Source: Janthinobacterium sp. FW305-129 (GTDB lineage Bacteria; Pseudomonadota; Gammaproteobacteria; Burkholderiales; Burkholderiaceae_D). From it: 64,000 nucleotides of DNA. The stretch is from contig NZ_JACYMM010000009.1 of the NCBI RefSeq assembly GCF_020858115.1, forward strand, positions 2,419 through 66,418, written 5' to 3'. The notes under the pieces are model-generated. The model ran no database searches and had not been told where the DNA came from. It saw only the letters and a program-made list of their open reading frames with translations. Below are positions 34,760 to 42,564 of the stretch, in pieces (the first letter of the stretch is position 1; the number at the start of each line of letters is the position of its first letter). The position numbers were made by a program, and so were the translations under genes.

Positions 34760-37152
34760 CAGATTTCTCCTGCGGCATCGGCCGCGCTACGGTGATCGGC
34801 TTCGGCAAAGCACGGCGACAGCAGCCATACCAGCGCCGTGCCGATCAGCATGGTCAGGCCAAATGCCTGCAGGGCGGCCGTCTTGCTCAGCGCCAGCAAG
34901 CCGAAAGACAGAATGGTATTGGCTGCCGACAGGCCCACGGCCAGCCATGGCGTGTCGTTGCGGCGGTCAGGGTGCTCCTGCATGAAGATGCCGTAATCGA
35001 CGCCCACGCCCAGCAGCAGCATCAGCGCCAGCACGTGGAACAGCTGCAGCGGCATGCCCAGGTAGCCCAGCAAGGCCAGGGCCGCCACGCTGGCCAGCGC
35101 CGTGGGCGCCAGCACGCGCCAGGTGCGGCGCCGGTAACGGGGCAGCAGCAAGCCGAAGACCACCAGATAGGCCCCCAGCACCACGGCGCCCATGTAGACG
35201 CGGTAGCGGCCCAGCACCGAGGAAATTTCACTCACCTTGTCGACCCACTGCACGCCGGGCATGCCCTCGCCCGCCTGCGCCAGCAGCGGGATGGCCGCGT
35301 ACTGCATGCCGCGCAAGGCGACGATGGAGGCATGGCCGCCTTCCACCTTGCCCAGCCACAGATGGCGCCATGGCTCGCTGGCCGGCACCTTCAGGAAGGC
35401 ATCGATCGACAGCGGCGCACCGGCTTGCGCCAACTGCGCACGTACCTTGCCGGCCCACTCGGGACCTTCATCGACCGACTGCGCCAGCAAGTCGAGCGCG
35501 GCGCCAGGCTGCAGGATGGCCGTGTCGAGCAAGGCCCGGCGCGCCGCCTGCGTCCGCAGCGATGGCACCCAGTTCGACATGGCCTGATAGCCGCTGATGT
35601 GCTTTTGCGCGATCAGCGGCAGCAGGCGCTGTTTCAACGCTTCCTCGCGCTGCAGCAAGGCTTCCGCGCTATCGCCGCGCACGAGATAAAACTGCACCGG
35701 CGTGGGCCCATCGAGCAATTTGCTCAATTTGATCTGGTCGCGTATCAGGTGCGCGGGCGGCGTTTGCAGCAGACGGATATCGTCGTTGACGCCCAGGCGG
35801 CTGATGCCGAAGAGCGCAAACAGGGCAAACAGCACGCCGCCAATCAGGGTGGCGCGGTTGGCCCGCAACAGCGGCCAGCGCGCGCGCGCCGCGCCATACT
35901 GCCTGACCAGCGCGCCGCTCTTCAAGGTGCCGCCACCTATCAGCGCGGGGAACCAGCACACCACCGTCAGCCAGGCAAACACCAGGCCCAGGGCAGAAAA
36001 CACGGCCATGTGGCGCAAGCCGGGGAATGGCGTCAGTGCCAGGCCCATGTAGCCGATGACGGCGGCCAGCAAGGTCAGGCACAGGCCCGGCAGCAGACGG
36101 CGCAGCAAGGTGCGCGAATCGAGCGCCGGGTCGGCGCCCAGGCGGTTGCATAGAAAATAGATGCCGTAATCCTGCGCCACGCCGATCAGGCTGGCGCCAA
36201 AGACCAATGTCATCAGGTGTATTTTGCCAAACAGCAGCCAGCACACGGACAGGGAACCGAGGCAGCCGATGCCGATCGACAGCAGGATCAGCGAGATCGG
36301 CTTGAATGAGCGGAAGGTGAACCACGTCAGCAGGATGATGCCGGCCAGGGAGCCCAGGCCGATGGTCGACATTTCGCCCGCCGCCTGGCTGCTGGCCGCC
36401 GCCGCATGCAGGATCACGCCGGCGCTGATGATTTCCACGCCGGGCACGGCTTGCCGCGCCGCCGCCTCGGCTTGCGCCAGCACGGGCAACACGCTTTCCT
36501 GGGCGCCCAGCGAAAAAGCGGGCAGGCTCAAGGTCATCGGCAGCAGCACATACTGGCGCTCGCCGTCGGCGACGAACAAATGGCCGTCGCGCGGACGCAC
36601 GGGCGTTTCCTGCGCACGCTCCTGCACCCAGCCGCCAAACAGGCCAAACGGATCGTCCTGCCAGGCGCCCAGCTTCGGACCACCAAACGGGCTGTAGAGC
36701 TGACTGAGCGCCGAATCGCGCCAGAATGCGGGCGTCTCCTGGCGCAGCTGCGTTTCCTGCGGCGCCGTCAGCAAGGTCAATCGATGCTGCTGGAACAGCG
36801 CCAGCCAGTCGTTCTGCGTCTGCTCGTCGAGCGGCGTGGACCGGAACAGGCCCGCATGGCGCGCCAGCACGGCGCTGTAGGCATCGGCCGCTCGCTTCGC
36901 ATCGGCCCAGTCGGGCGCGCCGACCAGCACCACCACGCGTTGCTGCGCCGCGTCGACCATGTGCGTAAACGACGCCTGCAGCACCGGATCGCGCTCCTGC
37001 ACCGGCAGCAAGGCGAGAATGTCGGTTTCGGGCGCGATGCGCTTGCCCAGCCACAGATAGGCGTTATGCGCCAGCAGCAGCGCCACCACCAGCGCCCAGG
37101 CGATGGCCAGCAGGCGTCCGGCGTTGCGGCCGCGCTTCGTCAGTGCGTTCAA
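34759..37152 (-). CDS. apeM: APE-cluster MMPL/RND-type exporter
   Basis: 797 residues with about 12 membrane segments in two homologous halves, each with a periplasmic domain. Both halves carry the proton-relay motif of MMPL transporters, GVAQDYGIYF and GVGVDYGIFM. It probably moves the aryl polyene lipid out of the inner membrane and hands it to the LolA-like carrier. The start is TTG at 37152, overlapping the LolA stop (TTGA); no ATG lies nearby and the following sequence reads directly into the first membrane segment. Confidence 0.9.
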   Translation of the reverse strand: MNALTKRGRNAGRLLAIAWALVVALLLAHNAYLWLGKRIAPETDILALLPVQERDPVLQASFTHMVDAAQQRVVVLVGAPDWADAKRAADAYSAVLARHAGLFRSTPLDEQTQNDWLALFQQHRLTLLTAPQETQLRQETPAFWRDSALSQLYSPFGGPKLGAWQDDPFGLFGGWVQERAQETPVRPRDGHLFVADGERQYVLLPMTLSLPAFSLGAQESVLPVLAQAEAAARQAVPGVEIISAGVILHAAAASSQAAGEMSTIGLGSLAGIILLTWFTFRSFKPISLILLSIGIGCLGSLSVCWLLFGKIHLMTLVFGASLIGVAQDYGIYFLCNRLGADPALDSRTLLRRLLPGLCLTLLAAVIGYMGLALTPFPGLRHMAVFSALGLVFAWLTVVCWFPALIGGGTLKSGALVRQYGAARARWPLLRANRATLIGGVLFALFALFGISRLGVNDDIRLLQTPPAHLIRDQIKLSKLLDGPTPVQFYLVRGDSAEALLQREEALKQRLLPLIAQKHISGYQAMSNWVPSLRTQAARRALLDTAILQPGAALDLLAQSVDEGPEWAGKVRAQLAQAGAPLSIDAFLKVPASEPWRHLWLGKVEGGHASIVALRGMQYAAIPLLAQAGEGMPGVQWVDKVSEISSVLGRYRVYMGAVVLGAYLVVFGLLLPRYRRRTWRVLAPTALASVAALALLGYLGMPLQLFHVLALMLLLGVGVDYGIFMQEHPDRRNDTPWLAVGLSAANTILSFGLLALSKTAALQAFGLTMLIGTALVWLLSPCFAEADHRSAADAAGEI

Positions 37153-37760
37153 AACAGGGCCGCCTCTTGCGCCGTGATGGCGGACGGTCCCGTCTCAATC
37201 GCCGAGAACACGATGCTGGTGCGGTCGCCGCTCGCCTCGCTGATGCTGATATTTTTCACGAAGGCGCCGCCATCGAGGCGGATGCTGCCGATGGCCTTGG
37301 CCAGCGCCGGCTGGCGCGCCTTCAGCGCCACCTGCCAGGTGCCGCCATCGATGCTGCCGTCCACTTCAAACAGCGTGTCGAGTTGCGCCAGGTCGCCGGC
37401 CAGCAGCGAAAACAGCACGCTGTTGATCATCTTGACCACCGGCTCCGTCTTCGCGTCGAGGCGCATGGCCACGCGCTCGCCCTGGAAATGCACGATCTCG
37501 TCGCGCGTCAGGCGCAGGGTATTCGGAAACGGCTGCAAGGTGCGCCACAGGACGCCCTTGCCGGCCACCACGCAAAAGCGGCCATTCGACGCCAGCGCCT
37601 TCTTCATGCCGGCCAGCTGCTTGCTCTGGTCGAAACGGCCGCACAGCTGCTGCGGCTTGGCCAGCATGGCCTCGATCTTCGCTACCGGCGCGGCCGCGTG
37701 CAGCGGCGTCATCGCCAACAGGCACAGGCCCGCCAGCAGGATTTTGAATTGTTTTTTCAT
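37149..37760 (-). CDS. apeL: APE-cluster LolA-like periplasmic carrier
   Basis: 203 residues. A Sec signal (FKILLAGLCLLAMTPLHA) is followed by a LolA/LolB-type half-barrel domain (FDQSKQLAG near the mature N-terminus; GVLWRTLQPFPNTLRLT). It is expected to ferry a lipidic cargo across the periplasm to the outer membrane, here the aryl polyene ester. It overlaps the thioesterase gene by four bases (ATGA). Confidence 0.88.
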   Translation of the reverse strand: MKKQFKILLAGLCLLAMTPLHAAAPVAKIEAMLAKPQQLCGRFDQSKQLAGMKKALASNGRFCVVAGKGVLWRTLQPFPNTLRLTRDEIVHFQGERVAMRLDAKTEPVVKMINSVLFSLLAGDLAQLDTLFEVDGSIDGGTWQVALKARQPALAKAIGSIRLDGGAFVKNISISEASGDRTSIVFSAIETGPSAITAQEAALF

Positions 37761-38212
37761 ACGGCCTTCAATCCCAATTTTTCAAACAAGATGGGCGGCG
37801 AGGCAAAGCACATCTCGCCGCTGGCGATATCGACGGCCACCTGTGTCGTGCTGGCGCGGTTCAGGCGCTTGCCCGTCGCGCTGTCGCTGACCAGGTACTC
37901 GATCTTCAGGCGGTCTTCCCACTCCACCAGGTCGGCGCGCAGGGTCAGGCGCTGGCCAAAGGTGGCTGGCGCCACATAGCGCAAGTGCATGTCGATCACG
38001 GGCCAGGCATAGCCGGACGCTTTCATGTCGACATAGTTGTAGCCGATGCTGTCGAGCAGCGCACAGCGCACCACTTCGAGGTATTTCACGTAGCGGCCAT
38101 GCCAGACGATCTCCATCGGGTCGAGGTCGAAGAACTGCACCTGCATCTCCACTTCGGCGTGCCAGCGGCTGGGCGCGGCCTTCCTGCCGCGCACTTTATG
38201 CGTCTCAGTCAT
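37757..38212 (-). CDS. apeK: APE thioesterase (4HBT/YbgC-like hotdog)
   Basis: 151 residues. The hotdog thioesterase signature is DLDPMEIVWHGRYVKYLE, with Asp and the WHGRY segment at the active site. It could release or proofread acyl-ACP intermediates in the polyene pathway. The start overlaps the ammonia lyase stop (ATGACTGA). Confidence 0.88.
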   Translation of the reverse strand: MTETHKVRGRKAAPSRWHAEVEMQVQFFDLDPMEIVWHGRYVKYLEVVRCALLDSIGYNYVDMKASGYAWPVIDMHLRYVAPATFGQRLTLRADLVEWEDRLKIEYLVSDSATGKRLNRASTTQVAVDIASGEMCFASPPILFEKLGLKAV

Positions 38213-39773
38213 TTCCGGCTCCGTACAGTGGCCAGGCTTGTGCGCGCATGCGTTCGAGCAGCACGCGCAGTTCCGGGTCGAGCCGGCGGTCTTCCTCGAC
38301 GGGCGCGATATCGGCGGCCAGCGCCTCCATCATCGCCGCCAGCGCTGCTTGCGGCTGCACGTCGGGATTGACCTTGCAACGCAGCCAGACGCCCTGGCGC
38401 ACGGTAATCAGCAGGGCCGCGGCGACCTGCTCGCACAGTTCCAGCACGCGCAGGCAATCGCGTGCGGCGATGGTGCCCATGCTGACCTTGTCCTGGTTGT
38501 GGCATTCGGTCGAACGTGAAAAAACCGAGGCAGGCATGGTCAGCTTCAGCGCTTCGGCCGTCCAGGCGGAGGCGCTGATCTGCAATGCCTTCAGGCCATG
38601 GTTGATGGCCGCGCGCGGGCCGGTAGCACCCGATAAATTCGCCGGCAAGCCCTGGTTGTAGCGGCTGTCGACCAGCAAGGCCATCTGACGGTCCAGCAGG
38701 TCGGCCAGGTTGGCCACCGTATTCTTCATGCTGTCCATGGCGAAGGCGATATGGCCGCCGTAGAAATGTCCGCCATGCAGCACACGCTCGCCTTCGGCGT
38801 CGATGATGGGATTGTCGTTGGCGCTATTGAGTTCATTCTCGATCGACGAACGCAGCCACGGCAAGGCGTCGGCCAGCACGCCGATCACGTGCGGCGCGCA
38901 GCGGATCGAATAGCGGTCCTGCAGCCGCTTGCCGTTGCGTTCCCAGCTATCGGTGGGCAAATCGGCGCGCAGCCAGGCCGCCACTTGCTGCATGCCGGGA
39001 TGCGGCTTGACGGAGAACAGGGTTTCATCGAAGTGGTGCGCGTTGCCATCGAGCGCAAACGAGGCCATGGCCGTGATGCGCGTCGTCAGGCGCGTCAGAT
39101 ACTCGGCGCGCTCATACGCCAGGCAGGCCAGCGCCGTCATGACGGCCGTGCCGTTCATGATCGCCAGGCCTTCCTTCGGACGCAGGCGCAGCGGCGTGAT
39201 GCCCGCTTCGCGCAGCGCCTGTTCCGCCGGCACGTGTACCCCATCGCGCCAGACTTCGCGTTCGCCGCACAGCACCGCCGCCAGGTAGGACAGCGGCGTC
39301 AGGTCGCCGCTGGCGCCGACCGAGCCTTCCGACGGGATCAACGGCAGCAGGCCCGCATCGAGCAGGCGCGCGATCTGCGCCAGCAGTTCCACGCTGACGC
39401 CGGAAAAACCTTTGGAGAGCGACGCCAGGCGCGTGGCCATGATCGCGCGCGTCTGCGCCGGCGTGAAGAATTCGCCCAGACCGCAGCCGTGATAGGTGTA
39501 CAGGTGGTGCGGCAGCTCGGCCACCAGTTCCGGCGGCACGGTCACGGTGCAGGAATCGCCGTAGCCCGTGGTCACGCCATAGATGGTGCCGTCCTCGCGC
39601 AGCAGGCGGTCGAGAAAATCGGCGCCGCGCGCGATCGCCGCCAGAAAGACGGGGTCGCTGGACAGTTCGGCGCTGGCCCGGCCATGCGCGATGTCGGTAA
39701 TGTCTTCGATGCGCAGGCGTTCGCGGTCGAAGCGGACGGCGCGCCGGGTGTTTTTCAGGTCAGCGAGGTGCAT
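38205..39773 (-). CDS. Aromatic amino acid / histidine ammonia lyase family enzyme (MIO)
   Basis: 522 residues. The MIO prosthetic group triad Ala154-Ser155-Gly156 is in GSVGASGDLTP. TTGYGDS, NGTAVM and NDNPII motifs of the family are present. In pigment clusters this enzyme makes the aryl acid starter by removing ammonia from tyrosine (or phenylalanine). The position that separates histidine from tyrosine enzymes reads Tyr94-His95 (YTYHGCG), neither the Ser-His of HutH nor the His-Leu of Rhodobacter TAL. No hut genes are near, so a role in aryl starter supply is preferred. ATG 39773 overlaps the acyltransferase stop by 14 bases. Confidence 0.88.
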   Translation of the reverse strand: MHLADLKNTRRAVRFDRERLRIEDITDIAHGRASAELSSDPVFLAAIARGADFLDRLLREDGTIYGVTTGYGDSCTVTVPPELVAELPHHLYTYHGCGLGEFFTPAQTRAIMATRLASLSKGFSGVSVELLAQIARLLDAGLLPLIPSEGSVGASGDLTPLSYLAAVLCGEREVWRDGVHVPAEQALREAGITPLRLRPKEGLAIMNGTAVMTALACLAYERAEYLTRLTTRITAMASFALDGNAHHFDETLFSVKPHPGMQQVAAWLRADLPTDSWERNGKRLQDRYSIRCAPHVIGVLADALPWLRSSIENELNSANDNPIIDAEGERVLHGGHFYGGHIAFAMDSMKNTVANLADLLDRQMALLVDSRYNQGLPANLSGATGPRAAINHGLKALQISASAWTAEALKLTMPASVFSRSTECHNQDKVSMGTIAARDCLRVLELCEQVAAALLITVRQGVWLRCKVNPDVQPQAALAAMMEALAADIAPVEEDRRLDPELRVLLERMRAQAWPLYGAGND

Positions 39774-40731
39774 CGGGAGTATCCAGTCTTGAAGTATCGG
39801 GGAGTTGCCAAAAATCGTAGAAGTTGAACCATTCGAGCGGCGCGCGCAGGCAGTGGTGCTGCAGGCGCGCGGCATAGGCGGCCGCCAGTTCGGCCAGCAT
39901 CGGCTCGCGCGCCTTGCGCGGCAGGTGCAGAGATTCGCGGAACAGTTCGAAGTGCACCTCGGGGCGCTGGCCCGTGCACGTCGAAAACAGCAAATACACG
40001 GGGCATTGCAGCACGCTGGCCAGCACATACGGACCGACCGGGAAGGCGGCCGGCTGGCCCAGGAATGGCGCCACGGCCACGCGCGGCTGGGGCGAGACGG
40101 AAACGCGGTCACCGGCGATCACCACGAACTCGCCCTGCGCCACTTTTTCCGCCAGCAGCATGGCCGTGGCAGGCGTGATTTCCGTCACCTGCATCAGATT
40201 GAGCTGGCTGTCGGGATTGAGGCGCTCCAGCATGCGGTTGAACGCCTGCGCATGGCGCGTGTGCACGAGCACCGTCAGCTTCAGGCGCGCATTGCGCTGC
40301 GACAGCACGCGGCACAAATCCAGGTTGCCCAGGTGGGCGCAGATCAGCAAGGCGCCACGCCCCTCGTCCAGGCAGCGGTTGACGCCCTCTTCGCCATCGA
40401 CGCCGTGCAGGCTCACGCTGTGCGTGTCGTACAGCCCGCCCCATAGCAGCATCTTGTCGAGGATGGTTTCGGCAAACGTGGCGAAGTGCCGCAGCACGCT
40501 CAGGTTTGCCGGACCGCCGCAGGCCGCGACGCGACGCAGGTAGCTGCGCGACACGCGGCGCGCGCGCGGCTTGGTCAGCACGTACCAGGCCAGCACCGGG
40601 TACAGCACGATGCGGAAAGGCCAGCGGCCGAAGACGCGGCAGATCCAGAACAGCAGGCGCATGCCGGCCACGAAGCTGACTTCATTGAAGCCGGACCAGT
40701 GTCCGCGCGGCTGCTGCGACGCTGCCGTCAT
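39760..40731 (-). CDS. LpxL/HtrB-like acyltransferase in APE operon
   Basis: 323 residues. One N-terminal membrane helix (FWICRVFGRWPFRIVLYPVLAW) is followed by the lauroyl/myristoyltransferase fold with the catalytic HX4D in CAHLGNLD. In other APE clusters this domain is fused to a glycosyltransferase (ApeJ); here the two are separate genes that overlap by ATGA. It probably acylates the glyco-anchor that holds the polyene in the membrane. ATG 40731 was chosen for the overlap; the open frame extends further upstream inside the glycosyltransferase gene. Confidence 0.88.
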   Translation of the reverse strand: MTAASQQPRGHWSGFNEVSFVAGMRLLFWICRVFGRWPFRIVLYPVLAWYVLTKPRARRVSRSYLRRVAACGGPANLSVLRHFATFAETILDKMLLWGGLYDTHSVSLHGVDGEEGVNRCLDEGRGALLICAHLGNLDLCRVLSQRNARLKLTVLVHTRHAQAFNRMLERLNPDSQLNLMQVTEITPATAMLLAEKVAQGEFVVIAGDRVSVSPQPRVAVAPFLGQPAAFPVGPYVLASVLQCPVYLLFSTCTGQRPEVHFELFRESLHLPRKAREPMLAELAAAYAARLQHHCLRAPLEWFNFYDFWQLPDTSRLDTPDAPR

Positions 40732-41483
40732 CGCGCGCGCCAGTGGCGGGCCAGCAGGCGCGGTGCGCGCCACAGCATGCCGAAAAACAGACGCGCATGC
40801 ATGCGCGAAATGAGCACGTTGTCGCGCCACAGCTGAAAATGCGAGACGCCGTCGCTGGGGTAACCCACTTTCGTCGGCAGATTTTCCATCTCCAGGCCAT
40901 CCCAGTACAGGCGCACCAGCACATCGGTATCGAAATTCATGCGCTGCCCCAGCACGCCACGCTGCGCCAGCGCCGTCAGCGGCGCCAGCGGATAGACGCG
41001 AAAACCGCACATGGAGTCGCGGATCTGCAGCGACAGGGTATTGATCCATACCCAGATATGCGTCGCATAGCGGCCATAGTAGCGCGCCCTGGGTACCGAT
41101 TCATCGTACACGGGATAGCCGATCACCACGGCCGCCGGCGTGGCTTGCGCCTGCGCCAGGAAGCGCGGCACATCGTCCGTTTCATGCTGGCCGTCGGCGT
41201 CGATCTGCAGCGCATGGCTGTAGCCGCGCGCATGCGCGTGGCGGCAGCCCGTCAGCACCGCCCCGCCCTTGCCCTGGTTGTGCGCATGGCGCAGCAGGGT
41301 CACGCGCGACGGGTGCGCGGCGGCCAGTGCATCCAGGGTGCGCGCGCCGGCGCCGGCGCTGCCGTCGTCGACGAGGATCAGCGGCACGCCATGCGGCAGC
41401 AGGCGCTGCACCACGGCGCCGATCGCGTGTTCATGATTGAACACGGGGATCACGATGCAGGGTTGAAAACGCACTTCAGTCAC
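40728..41483 (-). CDS. Glycosyltransferase family 2 in APE operon
   Basis: 251 residues. The GT-A fold begins with CIVIPVFNHE; LVDDGSAG and LQIDADGQHE (DXD-type metal site) follow. The C-terminal part carries FDTDVLVRLYWDG and VGYPSDGVSHF. It corresponds to the N-terminal half of ApeJ-type proteins and may add a sugar to the polyene anchor. The start is GTG at 41483, overlapping the methyltransferase stop (GTGACTGA). Confidence 0.87.
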   Translation of the reverse strand: MTEVRFQPCIVIPVFNHEHAIGAVVQRLLPHGVPLILVDDGSAGAGARTLDALAAAHPSRVTLLRHAHNQGKGGAVLTGCRHAHARGYSHALQIDADGQHETDDVPRFLAQAQATPAAVVIGYPVYDESVPRARYYGRYATHIWVWINTLSLQIRDSMCGFRVYPLAPLTALAQRGVLGQRMNFDTDVLVRLYWDGLEMENLPTKVGYPSDGVSHFQLWRDNVLISRMHARLFFGMLWRAPRLLARHWRAR

Positions 41484-42564
41484 TGCCGGCTCCGGCGCGG
41501 CCAAAGCGCAGCAGTGAATGACAATAGCCGATGCCGTCGCGCGTGGTCAACAACTCCAGGCCGGCCTCCTGCGCCAGGCGGATATAGTCGGCGCTCTGGT
41601 AAATCTTGCTGTTACCGCTGGCCATGGCCGTGAAGTACGGCGACGTGTTGATCAGGCAGTAGGCGGCGATATCGTATTGCTGGCGGTCCCAGAAGGTATC
41701 CATGATCAGCACCTGGCCGTTCGGTCCCAGCGCCTGCGCCACGCGGCGCAAAATGCTGGCGATGGCCGGCTCGGAAAAGCAGCTGAGGAATTGGCTCATC
41801 CAGATCAGGTCCATGCCGGCCGGCAGCGGCGCCGTATCGTCGAGCAGGTCGCAGGCGTGCAAATGGGCCCGCTCGCGCACGCCCGCGTCGGTCAATGTGC
41901 GGTCGGCCACCGCCAGCTGGCGCTCCAGGTCGACCAGATGCAGTTCCACGCCCGCACGGTAGGCCAGCGCCGCGCTGGCGAACTTGCCCGTATTGGCGCC
42001 GATATCCATGATGCGGCGCGGCGCCGTGGCGAAGACGTCCGGGAAAATCTCGGGGAACGAGGTGTCCGAATAGTGGTGGTCAAAGGCGAACCAGCTGCCC
42101 TTGGCCGGTTCCGACAGCGCCGACAGACCCTGGTACAGCGTGGGCCAGTCGCCCAGCGCGGCCAGTCCCAATGGCTGCTCGGCGTCAAGCGAACGGTCCA
42201 GGTCAAACAAGCCCTGGTAGCAGACGTCATGCATGAAGTCCAGGTTGACCTGGGTGATGCTGTCCGTCAGCATGCAAAAACCTACCTTGTCGAGCACGTA
42301 TGCGCCATCGCGCAGCGAGACGACACCGGCCGACAGGCACGATTCGAGCGCCACCTTCAACGCATATTCCGTCCAGCGACCGCTGGCGGCCATGTCGGAA
42401 ACCGTCAGGCCGCTGTGGCCCGTGTCGGCCAGCGCCTGCAGCATGCCGCGCTTCCAGGCATAGCGCACGCATTGAAAGACGACGGGACCGAAAGCGATTT
42501 TTTGCGCCTCGAAACGGGCGGCAAAGGCGGTCTGGCGTTCGGGTGAGAATTTTTTATCTAACAT
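41476..42564 (-). CDS. SAM-dependent O-methyltransferase in APE operon
   Basis: 362 residues. An N-terminal winged-helix dimerisation region (MLQALADTGHSGLTVSDMA) is followed by a Rossmann SAM-binding domain with RIMDIGANTGKFA and LHLVDLERQ. It probably methylates a phenolic hydroxyl of the aryl head group, as found in many APE pigments. It overlaps the ligase/dehydratase gene by seven bases. Confidence 0.88.
   Translation of the reverse strand: MLDKKFSPERQTAFAARFEAQKIAFGPVVFQCVRYAWKRGMLQALADTGHSGLTVSDMAASGRWTEYALKVALESCLSAGVVSLRDGAYVLDKVGFCMLTDSITQVNLDFMHDVCYQGLFDLDRSLDAEQPLGLAALGDWPTLYQGLSALSEPAKGSWFAFDHHYSDTSFPEIFPDVFATAPRRIMDIGANTGKFASAALAYRAGVELHLVDLERQLAVADRTLTDAGVRERAHLHACDLLDDTAPLPAGMDLIWMSQFLSCFSEPAIASILRRVAQALGPNGQVLIMDTFWDRQQYDIAAYCLINTSPYFTAMASGNSKIYQSADYIRLAQEAGLELLTTRDGIGYCHSLLRFGRAGAGSD

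Noticed and set aside
40732-41049. N-terminal extension of the acyltransferase frame
   Set aside because: It lies inside the glycosyltransferase gene; ATGA overlap at 40731 gives the natural start.
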